From NCBI RefSeq assembly GCF_026241515.1, contig NZ_JAPHPW010000007.1, forward strand, positions 62,001 to 126,000: a DNA stretch of 64,000 bases, written 5' to 3'. Of the stretch, positions 8,918 through 18,156 are shown one piece after another; position 1 is the first letter of the stretch; each line of letters starts with the position of its first letter. The notes beneath the pieces were generated by a model. That model saw nothing but the letters and a program-made list of their open reading frames with translations. It was not told the DNA's origin and made no database searches. The DNA comes from Vibrio sp. 14G-20 (lineage in GTDB: Bacteria; Pseudomonadota; Gammaproteobacteria; Enterobacterales; Vibrionaceae). The position numbers and the translations under genes were made by a program.

Positions 8918-9538
8918 GTGCCTAATACACCTAGGAAGACCACACGGACAAAAGCCGAACCAGAAACACCCGTAGAGTCTTCTCTAGAACTCGCTGTGTT
9001 TCCCCTCCCCGTCTTCCTGTTACCTGGAGGGAGACAAAGGCTGCGCATTTTTGAGCCCAAATACCTTGCGATGGTTGCACACGCAGCGCAGGGCGATGGC
9101 TTTATCATTGCCACTCAAGACAACGTAAACTCAGAACATCTCAGCTCTTGGGGAACAAAAGTATCCATCGTAGATTTTAATATGTCTGATGATCAGATAT
9201 TGGAGATCGACGTGGAGGGTCAGCAACTTGTGCAGCTTCACTCCTCTCATAGAGATACCGTTGGCCTAATCAAAAGTAAATTCAGACCGCTACCCCATTG
9301 GCCAGTTCTCGAATACGACGTGCCTAACGTGTTTACTGCGTTTTTGGTTCAACTGTTTCGCGACCACGATTCGATAAGAACCCTTTACCCCACGCCTGAT
9401 TTCGAAAGCCCACAATGGATTTGTGCGCGACTACTCGAGATGATGCCTATCCCTTTGGAAAAGAAAACAGAGTTCACCGAGCCCGCTAGCTTTCCTTCTT
9501 TAGTTCCTTTTTTGAATCAAATCATTACGGGGCAATAA
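8918..9538 (+). CDS. LON N-terminal (substrate-binding) domain protein
   Basis: A 206-residue protein made only of the LON substrate-binding domain, with no AAA or protease part. It shows the family opening LAVFPLPVFLLPGGRQRLRIFEPKYLAMV (about residues 25-53) and the IDVEGQQL strand. Free-standing LAN proteins are common, and their function is unclear. The start is GTG at 8918, five bases after AAGGAG; an ATG two bases earlier is out of frame. A promoter-like site matching that of the sigma factor gene downstream suggests membership in the same stress regulon, perhaps helping proteolysis of the anti-sigma factor or of oxidised proteins. That role is inference. Confidence 0.85.
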   Translation: MPNTPRKTTRTKAEPETPVESSLELAVFPLPVFLLPGGRQRLRIFEPKYLAMVAHAAQGDGFIIATQDNVNSEHLSSWGTKVSIVDFNMSDDQILEIDVEGQQLVQLHSSHRDTVGLIKSKFRPLPHWPVLEYDVPNVFTAFLVQLFRDHDSIRTLYPTPDFESPQWICARLLEMMPIPLEKKTEFTEPASFPSLVPFLNQIITGQ

Positions 9539-9589
9539 GCACTTTTCTTCACTATAATTTTGTATAGTAGAAATTAATTTAAATTAAAG

Positions 9590-9617
9590 TGATCCCGACT
9601 TTCTCCTTTCACGTAGT
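9590..9617 (+). promoter_or_regulatory. Candidate autoregulated promoter of the ECF sigma gene
   Basis: TGATCC (9590-9595), 16 bases, CGTAGT (9612-9617) is located about 30 bases before the start codon at 9649. It fits self-activation by an RpoE-ChrR-type sigma factor. An A/T-rich TATAAT-like box and the inverted repeat ACTATA/TATAGT (about 9551-9568) lie just upstream and could give basal expression. Confidence 0.65.
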
Positions 9618-9648
9618 GCATATCAAATTCGCATGATGGTTAGTTACT

Positions 9649-10296
9649 ATGCAAGTGGAAAGCAGAAGTTCAGGGAACGGCAAGGAGCATGTCATTATTC
9701 CCGATAACAAAGTACCTACAGACAACAAAGTACCGACAGAGCTCTCGAGCTGGTTGGTGTTGGTTGGTACAGACCGAGACAAACAGGCGTTCACCTGTTT
9801 GTTCAAGTTCTTCGCTCCTAAGATCAAGCGTTTTGGCATTAGTAAGTTGGGTGGCGAAGCTGCTGCCAACGAGCTAGTTCAAGACACGATGACTAACGTT
9901 TGGAAGAAAGCGCATCTCTACAATGTAGACAAAGGCGCTGCGACCACTTGGGTCTACACGGTAATGCGTAATGCATCGTTCGATATGTTGCGCAAAGTGA
10001 AAGCGAAAGCCGAACAAACGATAGCCGACGATATCTGGCCAATCGATGCGATGGTAGCCGAGTCTCAAAGCGAAGATTTGCCATTCGGTGACCATTTGAT
10101 GAGCCGACACGTAATGACTCAAATAGAAAAGTTGCCTCTCGCTCAGAAAACCATCGTCAAAGGCATTTACTTTCAAGAGCTCTCTCAAGAGCAACTCGCT
10201 CAGCAACTTGGCGTCCCACTTGGAACAGTGAAATCACGTCTGAGACTCGCTTTAGCCAAATTAAAAGTTCACATGGGGGAACAAGACCATGATTAA
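9649..10296 (+). CDS. ECF sigma factor of the RpoE-ChrR (singlet oxygen) type
   Basis: A 215-residue sigma-70 family factor with region 2 (about 45-115: NELVQDTMTNVWKKA, then TTWVYTVMRNASFDMLRK for -10 binding) and region 4 (about 150-210: LPLAQKTIVKGIYFQELSQ, GVPLGTVKSRLRLALAKLK, the -35 helix-turn-helix). The N-terminal 25 residues are an extra leader with a repeated DNKVPT. It overlaps the ChrR gene by eight bases, the classic sigma/anti-sigma pairing. Homologues in Rhodobacter and other proteobacteria respond to singlet oxygen and drive photolyase and lipid-modifying genes, which is exactly what follows here. It is not the envelope-stress RpoE of E. coli. Confidence 0.92.
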   Translation: MQVESRSSGNGKEHVIIPDNKVPTDNKVPTELSSWLVLVGTDRDKQAFTCLFKFFAPKIKRFGISKLGGEAAANELVQDTMTNVWKKAHLYNVDKGAATTWVYTVMRNASFDMLRKVKAKAEQTIADDIWPIDAMVAESQSEDLPFGDHLMSRHVMTQIEKLPLAQKTIVKGIYFQELSQEQLAQQLGVPLGTVKSRLRLALAKLKVHMGEQDHD

Positions 10297-10969
10297 ACAT
10301 CACCCAAACGCGGCAATCTTGAAAGACTTCGTCGATGGCACGTTGGCTGATTCAGTTTCTTTGATTGTTTCTAGCCATGTAGAGCTGTGTGAACACTGCC
10401 AACAACAAGTCAAGCAGCTTACCGCTGAAGCAGCGAATAATGCATTTGACGCAGAGCCAGTATTCTCAAATGAAGATCTAGACAGCTTCTCAATGGACGA
10501 CATGGACTTAGATTTTGATGCGATAGATCAAATTACAGCTGATGCTTCTCAGTCAGTTGAAGTGACTCCAGAGGTTCAGAAAGTAACCGTCGCTGACACG
10601 ACATTCACAATCCCTCGCGCCCTCAACTCAGTAGCGAGAAAGGACTGGATGAACCTAGGCAAAATTTCACGAGCAAGACTCGATTTTGCTGACGAGGCAC
10701 ACCACACCAGCTTGTTGCACATCGATAAAGATGGACAAGTGCCTTGCCACACACATAAAGGTTTCGAGATCACGCTTCTTCTAGAAGGCAGTTTCGAAGA
10801 CGAAATGGGCGTTTACAACAAAGGTGACTTCATCTGGTTGGATGGCAATCACACTCATCAACCGGCAACAAAAGAAGGTTGTGTCTGTTTAACCGTTTCA
10901 AGTGATGCGCTTTACTTCACAAAAGGTGTGAGCCAACTATTCAATCCACTTGGAAAATATATCTATTAA
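10289..10969 (+). CDS. chrR: ChrR-type zinc anti-sigma factor with cupin domain
   Basis: A 226-residue two-domain anti-sigma factor. The N-terminal ZAS domain carries zinc ligands His5, His30, Cys34 and Cys37 (SSHVELCEHC), matching the spacing of Rhodobacter ChrR. The C-terminal cupin (about 110-220) has HTHKGFE and GNHTHQP, the His-His-Glu-His zinc set of the ChrR cupin, which is needed to sense singlet oxygen. An acidic linker joins them (about 55-95, rich in Asp and Glu). It overlaps the sigma gene, so it should be co-translated and hold the sigma factor inactive until oxidation or degradation. Confidence 0.93.
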   Translation: MIKHHPNAAILKDFVDGTLADSVSLIVSSHVELCEHCQQQVKQLTAEAANNAFDAEPVFSNEDLDSFSMDDMDLDFDAIDQITADASQSVEVTPEVQKVTVADTTFTIPRALNSVARKDWMNLGKISRARLDFADEAHHTSLLHIDKDGQVPCHTHKGFEITLLLEGSFEDEMGVYNKGDFIWLDGNHTHQPATKEGCVCLTVSSDALYFTKGVSQLFNPLGKYIY

Positions 10970-10987
10970 CCCAGTTGCACGCTATAA

Positions 10988-11020
10988 ATATACAGGATGG
11001 CATGAAGCTATCCTGTATAT
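10988..11020 (+). repeat. Inverted repeat after chrR
   Basis: A perfect 11-base inverted repeat, ATATACAGGAT / ATCCTGTATAT, has an 11-base loop. No T-run follows, so it is more likely a transcript-processing or protective hairpin, or a protein site, than a full terminator. It may lower expression of the ten downstream genes relative to the sigma/anti-sigma pair. Confidence 0.6.
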
Positions 11021-11143
11021 CGTCAATACATCTGAATAAAAACAACTACGGTGTCAAAGTAAAAACACACCCAGCTCTGTAAGTACGATTAGCAATGTTG
11101 AACTATAAGAAAAAGCTCAGAGCAAGAGCAAAGGAGTTGGCCA

Positions 11144-12091
11144 ATGGAAAAGAAAATCAAAATCGGTATCAGTGCATGTGTTGCTGGACACAAAGTACGT
11201 TTCGACACAGGTCATAAACGCTCTCGTTTTTGTACAGACGACCTAGCAGACTACGTGGAATTGGAACCTGTTTGCCCAGAGATGGCTGTTGGTCTTCCAA
11301 CCCCTCGTCCAACCATTCGTCAAACAAGAATGCTAGATGACATCATCCATGTTTCTCGCCCTGATGGCTCAGGTGATGTGACCAACGAACTGATCGAGTT
11401 CGGTCAAAACTACTCAAAGAACAACCAACACATTGCTGGCTTTATTGTTTGTCAAAAAAGCCCAACCTGTGGCATGGAGCGCGTGAAGGTGTACCACCAC
11501 CATGGTCGCGGCTCTGAATCGACAGGCATAGGCATGTTCACACAACAAATTATGGACGGTAATCCGTTACTTCCCGTTGAAGAAAACGGCCGCCTTAACG
11601 ATCCAATTTTGCGTGAAAACTTCATGACTCGAGTGTTCACTTACCAAAAATGGCTCGATCTCGTGGATGAAGGTGTGACCAAACACAAACTGATTCAGTT
11701 CCACAGCGCCCACAAATACCTAGTCATGTGTCACCACGTTGAGGGTTACAAAAGCTTAGGTAAACTGTTAGCGGGTAATGACTTAGAAATCGACGAACTA
11801 GCGGCTCAATACATCGAAGGCTTGATGACAGCGTTATCGCATCACGCGAATCGAGGCAGTCATGCCAATACGCTGCATCATTTGCAGGGTTACTTTAAAA
11901 AACAACTGAGTAGCGCTCACAAGCAAGAGCTGACCAACCAGATCGCATCATTCAGAGAGGGCGTTGTTCCACTGCTAGTGCCACTGACACTGATCAATCA
12001 CTACCTGATGGAATACCCGAACGAATACCTAGAATCACAGGTTTACCTAAACCCGCACCCTCAAGAACTTAAACTGAGATACGGATATTGA
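11144..12091 (+). CDS. DUF523/DUF1722 fusion protein (YbgA-like)
   Basis: A 315-residue protein with two known domains of unclear function. The N-terminal DUF523 (about 1-155) has the invariant ISACVAGHKVRFDTGHK, the CPEMAVGL and QKSPTCGM cysteine motifs. The C-terminal DUF1722 (about 195-310) is the YbgA-type helical domain starting KHKLIQFHSAHKYLVM. This pair is repeatedly found next to photolyase genes, as here, where its stop codon overlaps the TTG start of the photolyase. The cysteines may bind a metal or an Fe-S cluster. AAAGGAG precedes the ATG. Confidence 0.9.
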   Translation: MEKKIKIGISACVAGHKVRFDTGHKRSRFCTDDLADYVELEPVCPEMAVGLPTPRPTIRQTRMLDDIIHVSRPDGSGDVTNELIEFGQNYSKNNQHIAGFIVCQKSPTCGMERVKVYHHHGRGSESTGIGMFTQQIMDGNPLLPVEENGRLNDPILRENFMTRVFTYQKWLDLVDEGVTKHKLIQFHSAHKYLVMCHHVEGYKSLGKLLAGNDLEIDELAAQYIEGLMTALSHHANRGSHANTLHHLQGYFKKQLSSAHKQELTNQIASFREGVVPLLVPLTLINHYLMEYPNEYLESQVYLNPHPQELKLRYGY

Positions 12092-13503
12092 GCGACATAC
12101 TATGGATACGACGAGACCTGCGGATTCACGATAACCCAGCGCTCGTCGCGGCAGTTGAAAACAGCGTAACGACCGCCGTTTTCATTTCAACACCTCAAAC
12201 GTGGCAGCAACACCACCTTGCGCCAATCAAAGCTGATTTCATCTATCGTCATCTAAAACAACTCGATTCCCAGCTCGCTGAATTCGGGATAACGTTGCTT
12301 CACTTGAAAGCGACCGATTTTGACGACCAATCCCAACAGCTCATCGATTTGTGCCAGCAGCTTGATGCCAAGTGCGTCTACGCTAACTCAGAACCAGAGG
12401 TCGATGAACATGCGCGCGATAAAAAGCTGATTTCAAGCGGCCTAAACCTGAAGATCAGCGATTGTGACGTTATGCTGCCACTCGGTAGTGTTCTCAACAA
12501 ACAAGGCGAGATGTTCAAAGTCTTTACGCCCTTTAAGAACGCTTGGTTAAAAGAAGTTCAGGTGAAAGGCATCATTTGCAGTCCAGCTCCTGTCGAGTCA
12601 GCTGAACGTTCACAAACACAGCTTCCTGACGACTTACAAGCCTTAACCCTCTCCGCTGACTATGATTTCGACTTTCCTCGTGTTGATTCGAGTCGCTGGC
12701 CATTAAGCCAGGATGTATTAGGCAATGTGATCCCCAATTTCTTGGGCAATAAAGTCAACGACTATGCACTTCTGAGAGACATTCCCTCAGTTAAAGGAAC
12801 ATCTGGCCTATCGCCTTATTTAGCGATTGGCGCCGTGAGCCCACGTTGGTTAGCGATTCAATTGATTCAGCAACAGCCCGACCTGTTATTTGATACGCAA
12901 TTACCGGCCTTTTGTTGGCTCAATGAATTGATTTGGCGAGATTTTTATAAGCATTTGATGTTCCACCATCCTAAACTGGTTAAAGGTGCTAACTTTCAGC
13001 AAAAATACAATGGTTTAGATTGGTATCACGATCACCCTAGCTTCAAAGCTTGGTGCGAAGGAAAAACAGGATATCCATTGGTTGATGCAGCAATGCGTCA
13101 ACTGGTTGAAACGGGCTGGATGCACAACAGGCTAAGAATGGTGGTGGCAAGCTTCCTAACCAAGCACCTGCTTATTGACTGGCGTTGGGGCGAACGTTTC
13201 TTTATGTCACACCTTATCGACGGTGACTTTAGTGCCAACAATGGTGGCTGGCAGTGGGCTTCAAGTACGGGCTGTGATGCTCAACCTTACTTCCGAATTT
13301 TCAATCCAATCACTCAGAGTGAAAAGTTTGATCCAAAAGGAATTTTTATTCGTAAGTACATACCAGAGCTGCAAAATATCCCAGATAAGCATGTGCATTT
13401 CCCACATGACTTTATCGCTAAAAACGGAATAGACAGCGAATACTGGCAACCCATCGTTGAGCATAAAGAAGCACGATTGAGAGCCTTAGCCTTCTTCAAA
13501 TAA
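12088..13503 (+). CDS. phrB: Deoxyribodipyrimidine photolyase (class I CPD)
   Basis: A 471-residue light-driven DNA repair enzyme, the normal length for class I photolyases. The N-terminal antenna domain opens ILWIRRDLRIHDNPAL. The C-terminal FAD domain (about 200-471) holds GTSGLSPYLAIGAVSP, WLNELIWRDFYKHLMFHHP, and the FAD/substrate block GYPLVDAAMRQLVETGWMHN. The start is TTG at 12088, overlapping the preceding TGA. No in-frame ATG exists near the conserved start, so translation is probably coupled to the DUF523/DUF1722 gene. It belongs to the ECF sigma operon. Confidence 0.96.
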   Translation: MSDILWIRRDLRIHDNPALVAAVENSVTTAVFISTPQTWQQHHLAPIKADFIYRHLKQLDSQLAEFGITLLHLKATDFDDQSQQLIDLCQQLDAKCVYANSEPEVDEHARDKKLISSGLNLKISDCDVMLPLGSVLNKQGEMFKVFTPFKNAWLKEVQVKGIICSPAPVESAERSQTQLPDDLQALTLSADYDFDFPRVDSSRWPLSQDVLGNVIPNFLGNKVNDYALLRDIPSVKGTSGLSPYLAIGAVSPRWLAIQLIQQQPDLLFDTQLPAFCWLNELIWRDFYKHLMFHHPKLVKGANFQQKYNGLDWYHDHPSFKAWCEGKTGYPLVDAAMRQLVETGWMHNRLRMVVASFLTKHLLIDWRWGERFFMSHLIDGDFSANNGGWQWASSTGCDAQPYFRIFNPITQSEKFDPKGIFIRKYIPELQNIPDKHVHFPHDFIAKNGIDSEYWQPIVEHKEARLRALAFFK

Positions 13504-13517
13504 TTAGAGTGAATATT

Positions 13518-13949
13518 ATGGATAACTCTCTATGGCTTGATAACTTTCTCAACATGTATCGAGAACTCGGAACCGACAATTTCGACGTGCTAAAGACGGT
13601 TTATCACCCTGATATCGAATTCCAAGATCCGCTGCATCATGTCAGCGGAATTGCTGCTCTAACTCATTACTTCGAAAACATCTACACGCAAGTGACCAGC
13701 TGTGATTTCCACATCGAGCACGTTTTTGAAGCCGATGGGGAAGCCGCGGTGTATTGGACGATGCAATTCGCTCACAAGCAATTGAATGGTCAAAAGCCTA
13801 TCGAAGTTCAAGGCCACAGCCACTTGAAGATGCTCGATGACCAAGTGATCTATCACAGAGACTACCTCGACGTCGGCTCTATGTTGTATGAACACATTCC
13901 AGTCTTGGGCTGCGCGATCAAATCCATCAAGAAAAGAGCGAGCCGATAA
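13518..13949 (+). CDS. NTF2-like/SnoaL-like protein
   Basis: A 143-residue protein with the cone-shaped NTF2-like fold pattern: an N-terminal helix with FLNMYRELG, then YHPDIEFQDPLHHVSG, a central strand block and VQGHSHLKMLDDQVIYHRDYLDVG at the end. Such proteins are small-molecule binding enzymes or partners, and no catalytic role can be fixed. I place the start at the ATG 13518; a GTG nine bases earlier is also possible. It overlaps the following SDR gene as TAATG and has conserved neighbours in the photolyase operon. Confidence 0.8.
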   Translation: MDNSLWLDNFLNMYRELGTDNFDVLKTVYHPDIEFQDPLHHVSGIAALTHYFENIYTQVTSCDFHIEHVFEADGEAAVYWTMQFAHKQLNGQKPIEVQGHSHLKMLDDQVIYHRDYLDVGSMLYEHIPVLGCAIKSIKKRASR

Positions 13950-14680
13950 TGCGTATTATGATTACAGGCGCGACCTCAGGTATCGGCCAATCCCTAGCTA
14001 AAGATTACGCTCAGCAAGGGCATCAGGTGATTGCTTGTGGCCGTAACTCAGACAAGCTGCAAGCTTTAGTTGATTCTCACGATACAGACGTCGCGCATTC
14101 ATCCATTACACCGCTCTGTTTCGATCTGACCGATTACCACAATTTCCCAGAACTCGACCAAGACAAGCCGCTCGATCTGCTGATTTTAAATGCGGGTGAT
14201 TGTGAGTACATCGACGACCCAGTGAACTTTGATGCCGAGCTTTTCGAGCGCGTCATCAACATAAACCTCATTTCAATTGGCTACGCCCTTAAAGCTTGGT
14301 TAAAAAACATCAAGCCCGGCGGCCGTTTAGTTTTAGTCAGCTCCAGCGCCAGCTTTTTACCTTTACCAAGAGCCGAGGCTTATGGCGCTTCAAAGGCAGC
14401 CCTCACCTACTTAGGCAGAACACTTTCGGTTGATCTGGCAACGCACAACATTCATGTCTCAATTGTGCACCCAGGCTTTGTTGAAACGCCATTAACCGAG
14501 CGAAATACGTTCTCTATGCCTATGATTATTAGTAGTGAGGCCGCAACTCAGCGAATCGTAAATGGTATCGCTCAAGGAAAGAGTGAAATTGATTTCCCAA
14601 GACGATTCATCATGTTGATGAAGCTACTAAGAATGCTTCCAACTCCAGTTTGGCAAAAACTCGCTTCAAGGATGGTATAA
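13949..14680 (+). CDS. Short-chain dehydrogenase/reductase in photolyase operon
   Basis: A 243-residue classical SDR. It shows the N-terminal TGATSGIGQSLA cofactor motif (TGxxxGxG), the NAG strand in LLILNAGD, the active-site serine in LVSSSASFLP and a canonical YGASK Tyr/Lys pair. The substrate is unknown; its place between the NTF2-like and the FAD oxidoreductase genes suggests a lipid substrate, which is inference. Its start overlaps the previous stop, and the next gene begins two bases after its end. Confidence 0.88.
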   Translation: MRIMITGATSGIGQSLAKDYAQQGHQVIACGRNSDKLQALVDSHDTDVAHSSITPLCFDLTDYHNFPELDQDKPLDLLILNAGDCEYIDDPVNFDAELFERVININLISIGYALKAWLKNIKPGGRLVLVSSSASFLPLPRAEAYGASKAALTYLGRTLSVDLATHNIHVSIVHPGFVETPLTERNTFSMPMIISSEAATQRIVNGIAQGKSEIDFPRRFIMLMKLLRMLPTPVWQKLASRMV

Positions 14681-14682
14681 CA

Positions 14683-15954
14683 ATGAAAAAAATCGCCATT
14701 ATAGGTTCAGGCATCTCTGGACTGACTTGCGCACATGTATTAGATAAACACCACGACGTTACGGTATTCGAGAAAAATGACTACGTCGGTGGGCACACTG
14801 CTACGGTTGATATAGAACACCGAGGCACGGCGTTTTCAATTGATACTGGCTTTATCGTTTTCAACGATCGAACCTACCCAAACTTCAACAAACTGCTTGA
14901 GCAACTCGGTGTTGAAAGGCAACCCACTGAAATGAGCTTCAGCGTACACAACACCACGACTAAATTCGAATACAACGGCCACAGCATTAATTCGTTATTC
15001 GCGCAGAGGAGCAACATCTTCAAACCTCAGTTCTGGTCTTTAGTGTCTGACATTCTCAAGTTCAATAAACTGTGTAAGGCCCAGTTTGAAAGCAATGAAT
15101 TCACACCAGACGTTACCCTTGGCAGTTTCTTGCGTGAAAACCAGTTTTCCGACTTTTTCAGCCAGCACTATATCCTACCAATGGGCGCAGCTATCTGGTC
15201 GACAAGCCTAGAAGAGATGGAAGAATTTGAGCTTAAATTCTTCATCCAGTTTTTCTACAACCATGGATTGCTCGATATCGCGAACCGTCCTCAGTGGTAT
15301 GTGATTCCAAAGGGATCGCGTTCTTATGTTGAAATCATCCTTTCACGCCTAAGTAAGCCTGTTGCACTCAATACATCGATTAAACAAGTGACTCGCCAAG
15401 AAACAGGCGTCACGATTGAATTTGAAGATGGCAGCACACAAGACTTCGACGAAGTAATCTTTGCCTGTCACTCAGACCAAGCGTTACGTTTACTCGGCGA
15501 TGCGACAGAGCAAGAACAACAGGTACTGGGCGAAATCCCATATAGCCGTAATGAAGTGGTTCTGCATACCGATACCCGCCTACTGCCAGATAGAAAGCTA
15601 GCTTGGGCAAGCTGGAACTACATGTTGGATGGCGACAGCAAACGACCAGCCTGTGTCACTTACAACATGAACATTCTGCAAGGCATCGAAAGCCAAGACA
15701 CCTTCTGTGTGACCTTAAATCAAAGCGAAGCCATCGACCCAGAAAAAATCATTCGCAGCTTTGTTTATCATCACCCGGTACTTAACTCGAACACGGTAGA
15801 AGCTCAGCACAAACGCGAACAGATCTGTGGCAAAAACCAGACTCACTTCGCCGGCGCATACTGGTACAACGGGTTCCATGAAGATGGCGTCCACAGTGCA
15901 CTCGACGTGACCAAACGCTTCGGTTTAGATTTGAGTACGAGTTCAGCGCTATGA
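14683..15954 (+). CDS. FAD-dependent amine-oxidase-like oxidoreductase
   Basis: A 423-residue flavoprotein with the N-terminal dinucleotide motif IAIIGSGISGLTCA and the adjoining FEKNDYVGGHTATV typical of the amine oxidase/desaturase superfamily. A second FAD element is not obvious. The ATG at 14683 directly starts this motif; an in-frame upstream start at 14650 would lie inside the SDR gene. It forms a conserved trio with the DUF1365 and cyclopropane-synthase-like genes that follow. Related trios are sigma-controlled in Rhodobacter and linked to fatty-acid modification, so a role as an acyl-chain oxidase or desaturase is plausible but inferred. Confidence 0.88.
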   Translation: MKKIAIIGSGISGLTCAHVLDKHHDVTVFEKNDYVGGHTATVDIEHRGTAFSIDTGFIVFNDRTYPNFNKLLEQLGVERQPTEMSFSVHNTTTKFEYNGHSINSLFAQRSNIFKPQFWSLVSDILKFNKLCKAQFESNEFTPDVTLGSFLRENQFSDFFSQHYILPMGAAIWSTSLEEMEEFELKFFIQFFYNHGLLDIANRPQWYVIPKGSRSYVEIILSRLSKPVALNTSIKQVTRQETGVTIEFEDGSTQDFDEVIFACHSDQALRLLGDATEQEQQVLGEIPYSRNEVVLHTDTRLLPDRKLAWASWNYMLDGDSKRPACVTYNMNILQGIESQDTFCVTLNQSEAIDPEKIIRSFVYHHPVLNSNTVEAQHKREQICGKNQTHFAGAYWYNGFHEDGVHSALDVTKRFGLDLSTSSAL

Positions 15955-16757
15955 ACAGTCAAACTCTGACATCCGAAATGGAGATCGCATCTGAAAAGAG
16001 TGAAGAGCTCAGCGGTATCTATTGGGGCAACGTCAGACACCGCCGCTTTGGCGACATCACTCATGAGTTCAGCTATCAGCTGTATATGATGGGGTTAGAT
16101 CTCGATGAACTGCCCCAAACCACAGCGCGTAGTGTGCTGTTCGGAACTCGATGGTACAACCCGATTCGCTTCGTCGAATCGGATTATCTCGCTGAAAAAA
16201 AAGAAAATGCCACCACGGATGAACCAAAATCACTTAAACAACGTATAGCTTCCAAAGTGCAAAAACTTGGTGGGATTTGGTCTGATTCAAACCGTGTGAC
16301 GATGCTGGCTCAGTGCCGCTGTTTAGGTATCTACTTCAGCCCAATCAACTGTTTCTTCTGTTACGACGAAACTGGAGATTGTAATTATATGTTGGCTGAG
16401 GTGAGTAACACGCCTTGGCGAGAAAGACACTATTATCTGATCGACATGCACCAAGAGTTGAAAGTAAAAAAAGAGTTTCACGTTTCGCCGTTTATGGATT
16501 TGAACATGACTTATTTTTGGAAGATTAGGCCACCAGCGAAACGCACCTTGGTCCACATTGAAAGCCGCCGAGACGACAAGCTTTTCGATGCGACACTGGC
16601 TTTGACGAAACAGTCAGTAACCAAGACAAACATTAGACGAACGGTATTCAAGATTCCGGCAATGACGATTAAAGTCGTGATTGGAATTTATTATCAGGCT
16701 CTCAAATTATTCCTGAAAAAAGTACCGTTTGTGGGGCATCCAGACTCAACATCTTAA
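15951..16757 (+). CDS. DUF1365 family protein
   Basis: A 268-residue member of DUF1365. It shows the family opening IYWGNVRHRRFGDITHEFSYQLYMMGLDLDE and the central NPINCFFCYDE-like block (here FSPINCFFCYDETGD), then YYLIDMHQELKVKKEFHVSPFM. Biochemistry is not known. Homologues nearly always sit between an FAD oxidoreductase and a Cfa-like methyltransferase, as here, and a relative in Rhodobacter influences the singlet oxygen response. The ATGA overlap with the previous gene indicates translational coupling. Confidence 0.92.
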   Translation: MNSQTLTSEMEIASEKSEELSGIYWGNVRHRRFGDITHEFSYQLYMMGLDLDELPQTTARSVLFGTRWYNPIRFVESDYLAEKKENATTDEPKSLKQRIASKVQKLGGIWSDSNRVTMLAQCRCLGIYFSPINCFFCYDETGDCNYMLAEVSNTPWRERHYYLIDMHQELKVKKEFHVSPFMDLNMTYFWKIRPPAKRTLVHIESRRDDKLFDATLALTKQSVTKTNIRRTVFKIPAMTIKVVIGIYYQALKLFLKKVPFVGHPDSTS

Positions 16758-16875
16758 GTGTCTTCACAGCAACTAAATAATAGAACTCGACCCAAGCTTG
16801 GGTTGGCTCCAACCAAGGGGCACAACCCAGCTTAATTGGCACAAAATATTAGAATGAGTTATCAGCGAGGTTTAC

Positions 16876-18156
16876 ATGGAACAGCTTGCCAAACAAAACA
16901 ACAATATTGAACATCAAGCTAAAGCCGTTGCTGTTTCAAGCAACTGTAAATATCGAGCTTTAATCTTTAAGGTTTTAGAAAGCCTGCAATTTGCGACGCT
17001 TGAGATCATTGAGCGCGACCAGCATTCGGTGTTCGGCGATCGAGAAGCCGAGTTGAAAGGTCAAATCGTCATTCATGATGCCACTTTTTTTAGAGATGTG
17101 GTCATCAATGGCAGTATTGGTGCATCTGAGGCCTACATTGACGGCAAATGGACAAGCCCAGATCTCACCAAAGTGATTCAAATCATGGCTCGAAATCAAT
17201 CTCAACTCGACGAGCTTGACGATAAAACACAATGGATTTCTCGCATCAAAAACTTATTGCTGCGTCGTAAGAATGCCAACACCGAGCAAGGCTCTAAGCG
17301 CAATATTCTCGCGCATTACGATATTGGCAATGAACTGTACGAGCGCTTCCTAGACAGCTCAATGCAGTACTCTTCCGCTATCTACAGCGAAGAAGCAGAA
17401 ACCCTATCCAAAGCTCAGCAAAACAAAATGAAAACCATCTGTGAGCGATTAGAGTTGTCAGAGAAAGATAACGTGGTCGAGATAGGCACAGGCTGGGGTG
17501 GCTTAGCTATATTCATGGCGCAACACTACGGATGCCATGTCACCACTACCACAATCTCAGATGCCCAACACGCGCTTGCAGAACAGAGAGTAAAAGCGCT
17601 TGGCTTAACCGACAAAATCACCCTGCTTAAAGAGGATTATCGTAACCTCACTGGTGAGTATGACAAGTTGGTCTCTATCGAGATGATTGAGGCGGTCGGT
17701 CATGAATATCTCCAGACCTTCTTTGAGAAATGTTCATCGCTACTTAAACCTTCAGGCAAGATGCTGATCCAAGCGATTACTATTGCTGACAGCCGTTACG
17801 ACAAATACCGCAAAGGTGTCGACTTTATTCAAAAGTACATCTTCCCCGGCGGTTGCCTACCTTCGGTTTCAGTGATGACCCAACACCTTGCGACCAGTAC
17901 AGACCTTGTTGTCCAAGAAATCGATGACATTGGCCTGCACTACGCTCGAACGCTTAATGATTGGAATGTTGCCTTTGAAAACAGTTGGGAAGAGTTAGAG
18001 TCTCTCGGCTATTCAGAAGAGTTTAAGCGCTTGTGGATCTTCTACTTCTGCTACTGTGAAGGTGCATTCAAAGAGCGCGTGATCAGTACTCATCACTTAG
18101 TTGCTAGAAAACCTCGTTACTTTGGAGCAAAAGATGAAACGGTTTTGGATTATTAA
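16876..18156 (+). CDS. cfa: Cyclopropane-fatty-acyl-phospholipid synthase family methyltransferase
   Basis: A 426-residue SAM-dependent enzyme acting on unsaturated acyl chains of membrane phospholipids. An N-terminal lipid-binding part (about 1-110) precedes ILAHYDIGNELYERFLD and MQYSSAIY, the family signature, then the SAM motif VVEIGTGWGGLAIFMAQ near residue 195, and the YIFPGGCLPS block near 325. Family members may make cyclopropane or methylated and furan-type chains; which applies here is open. A 118-base gap with an inverted CCAAGCTTGGG-like string (about 16792-16803) separates it from the DUF1365 gene. It overlaps the next gene by 23 bases. Confidence 0.92.
   Translation: MEQLAKQNNNIEHQAKAVAVSSNCKYRALIFKVLESLQFATLEIIERDQHSVFGDREAELKGQIVIHDATFFRDVVINGSIGASEAYIDGKWTSPDLTKVIQIMARNQSQLDELDDKTQWISRIKNLLLRRKNANTEQGSKRNILAHYDIGNELYERFLDSSMQYSSAIYSEEAETLSKAQQNKMKTICERLELSEKDNVVEIGTGWGGLAIFMAQHYGCHVTTTTISDAQHALAEQRVKALGLTDKITLLKEDYRNLTGEYDKLVSIEMIEAVGHEYLQTFFEKCSSLLKPSGKMLIQAITIADSRYDKYRKGVDFIQKYIFPGGCLPSVSVMTQHLATSTDLVVQEIDDIGLHYARTLNDWNVAFENSWEELESLGYSEEFKRLWIFYFCYCEGAFKERVISTHHLVARKPRYFGAKDETVLDY

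Noticed and set aside
10988-11020. Reading the inverted repeat after chrR as a terminator
   Set aside because: There is no T-run on the plus strand, and the downstream genes have no clear promoter of their own, so I list it as a repeat only.
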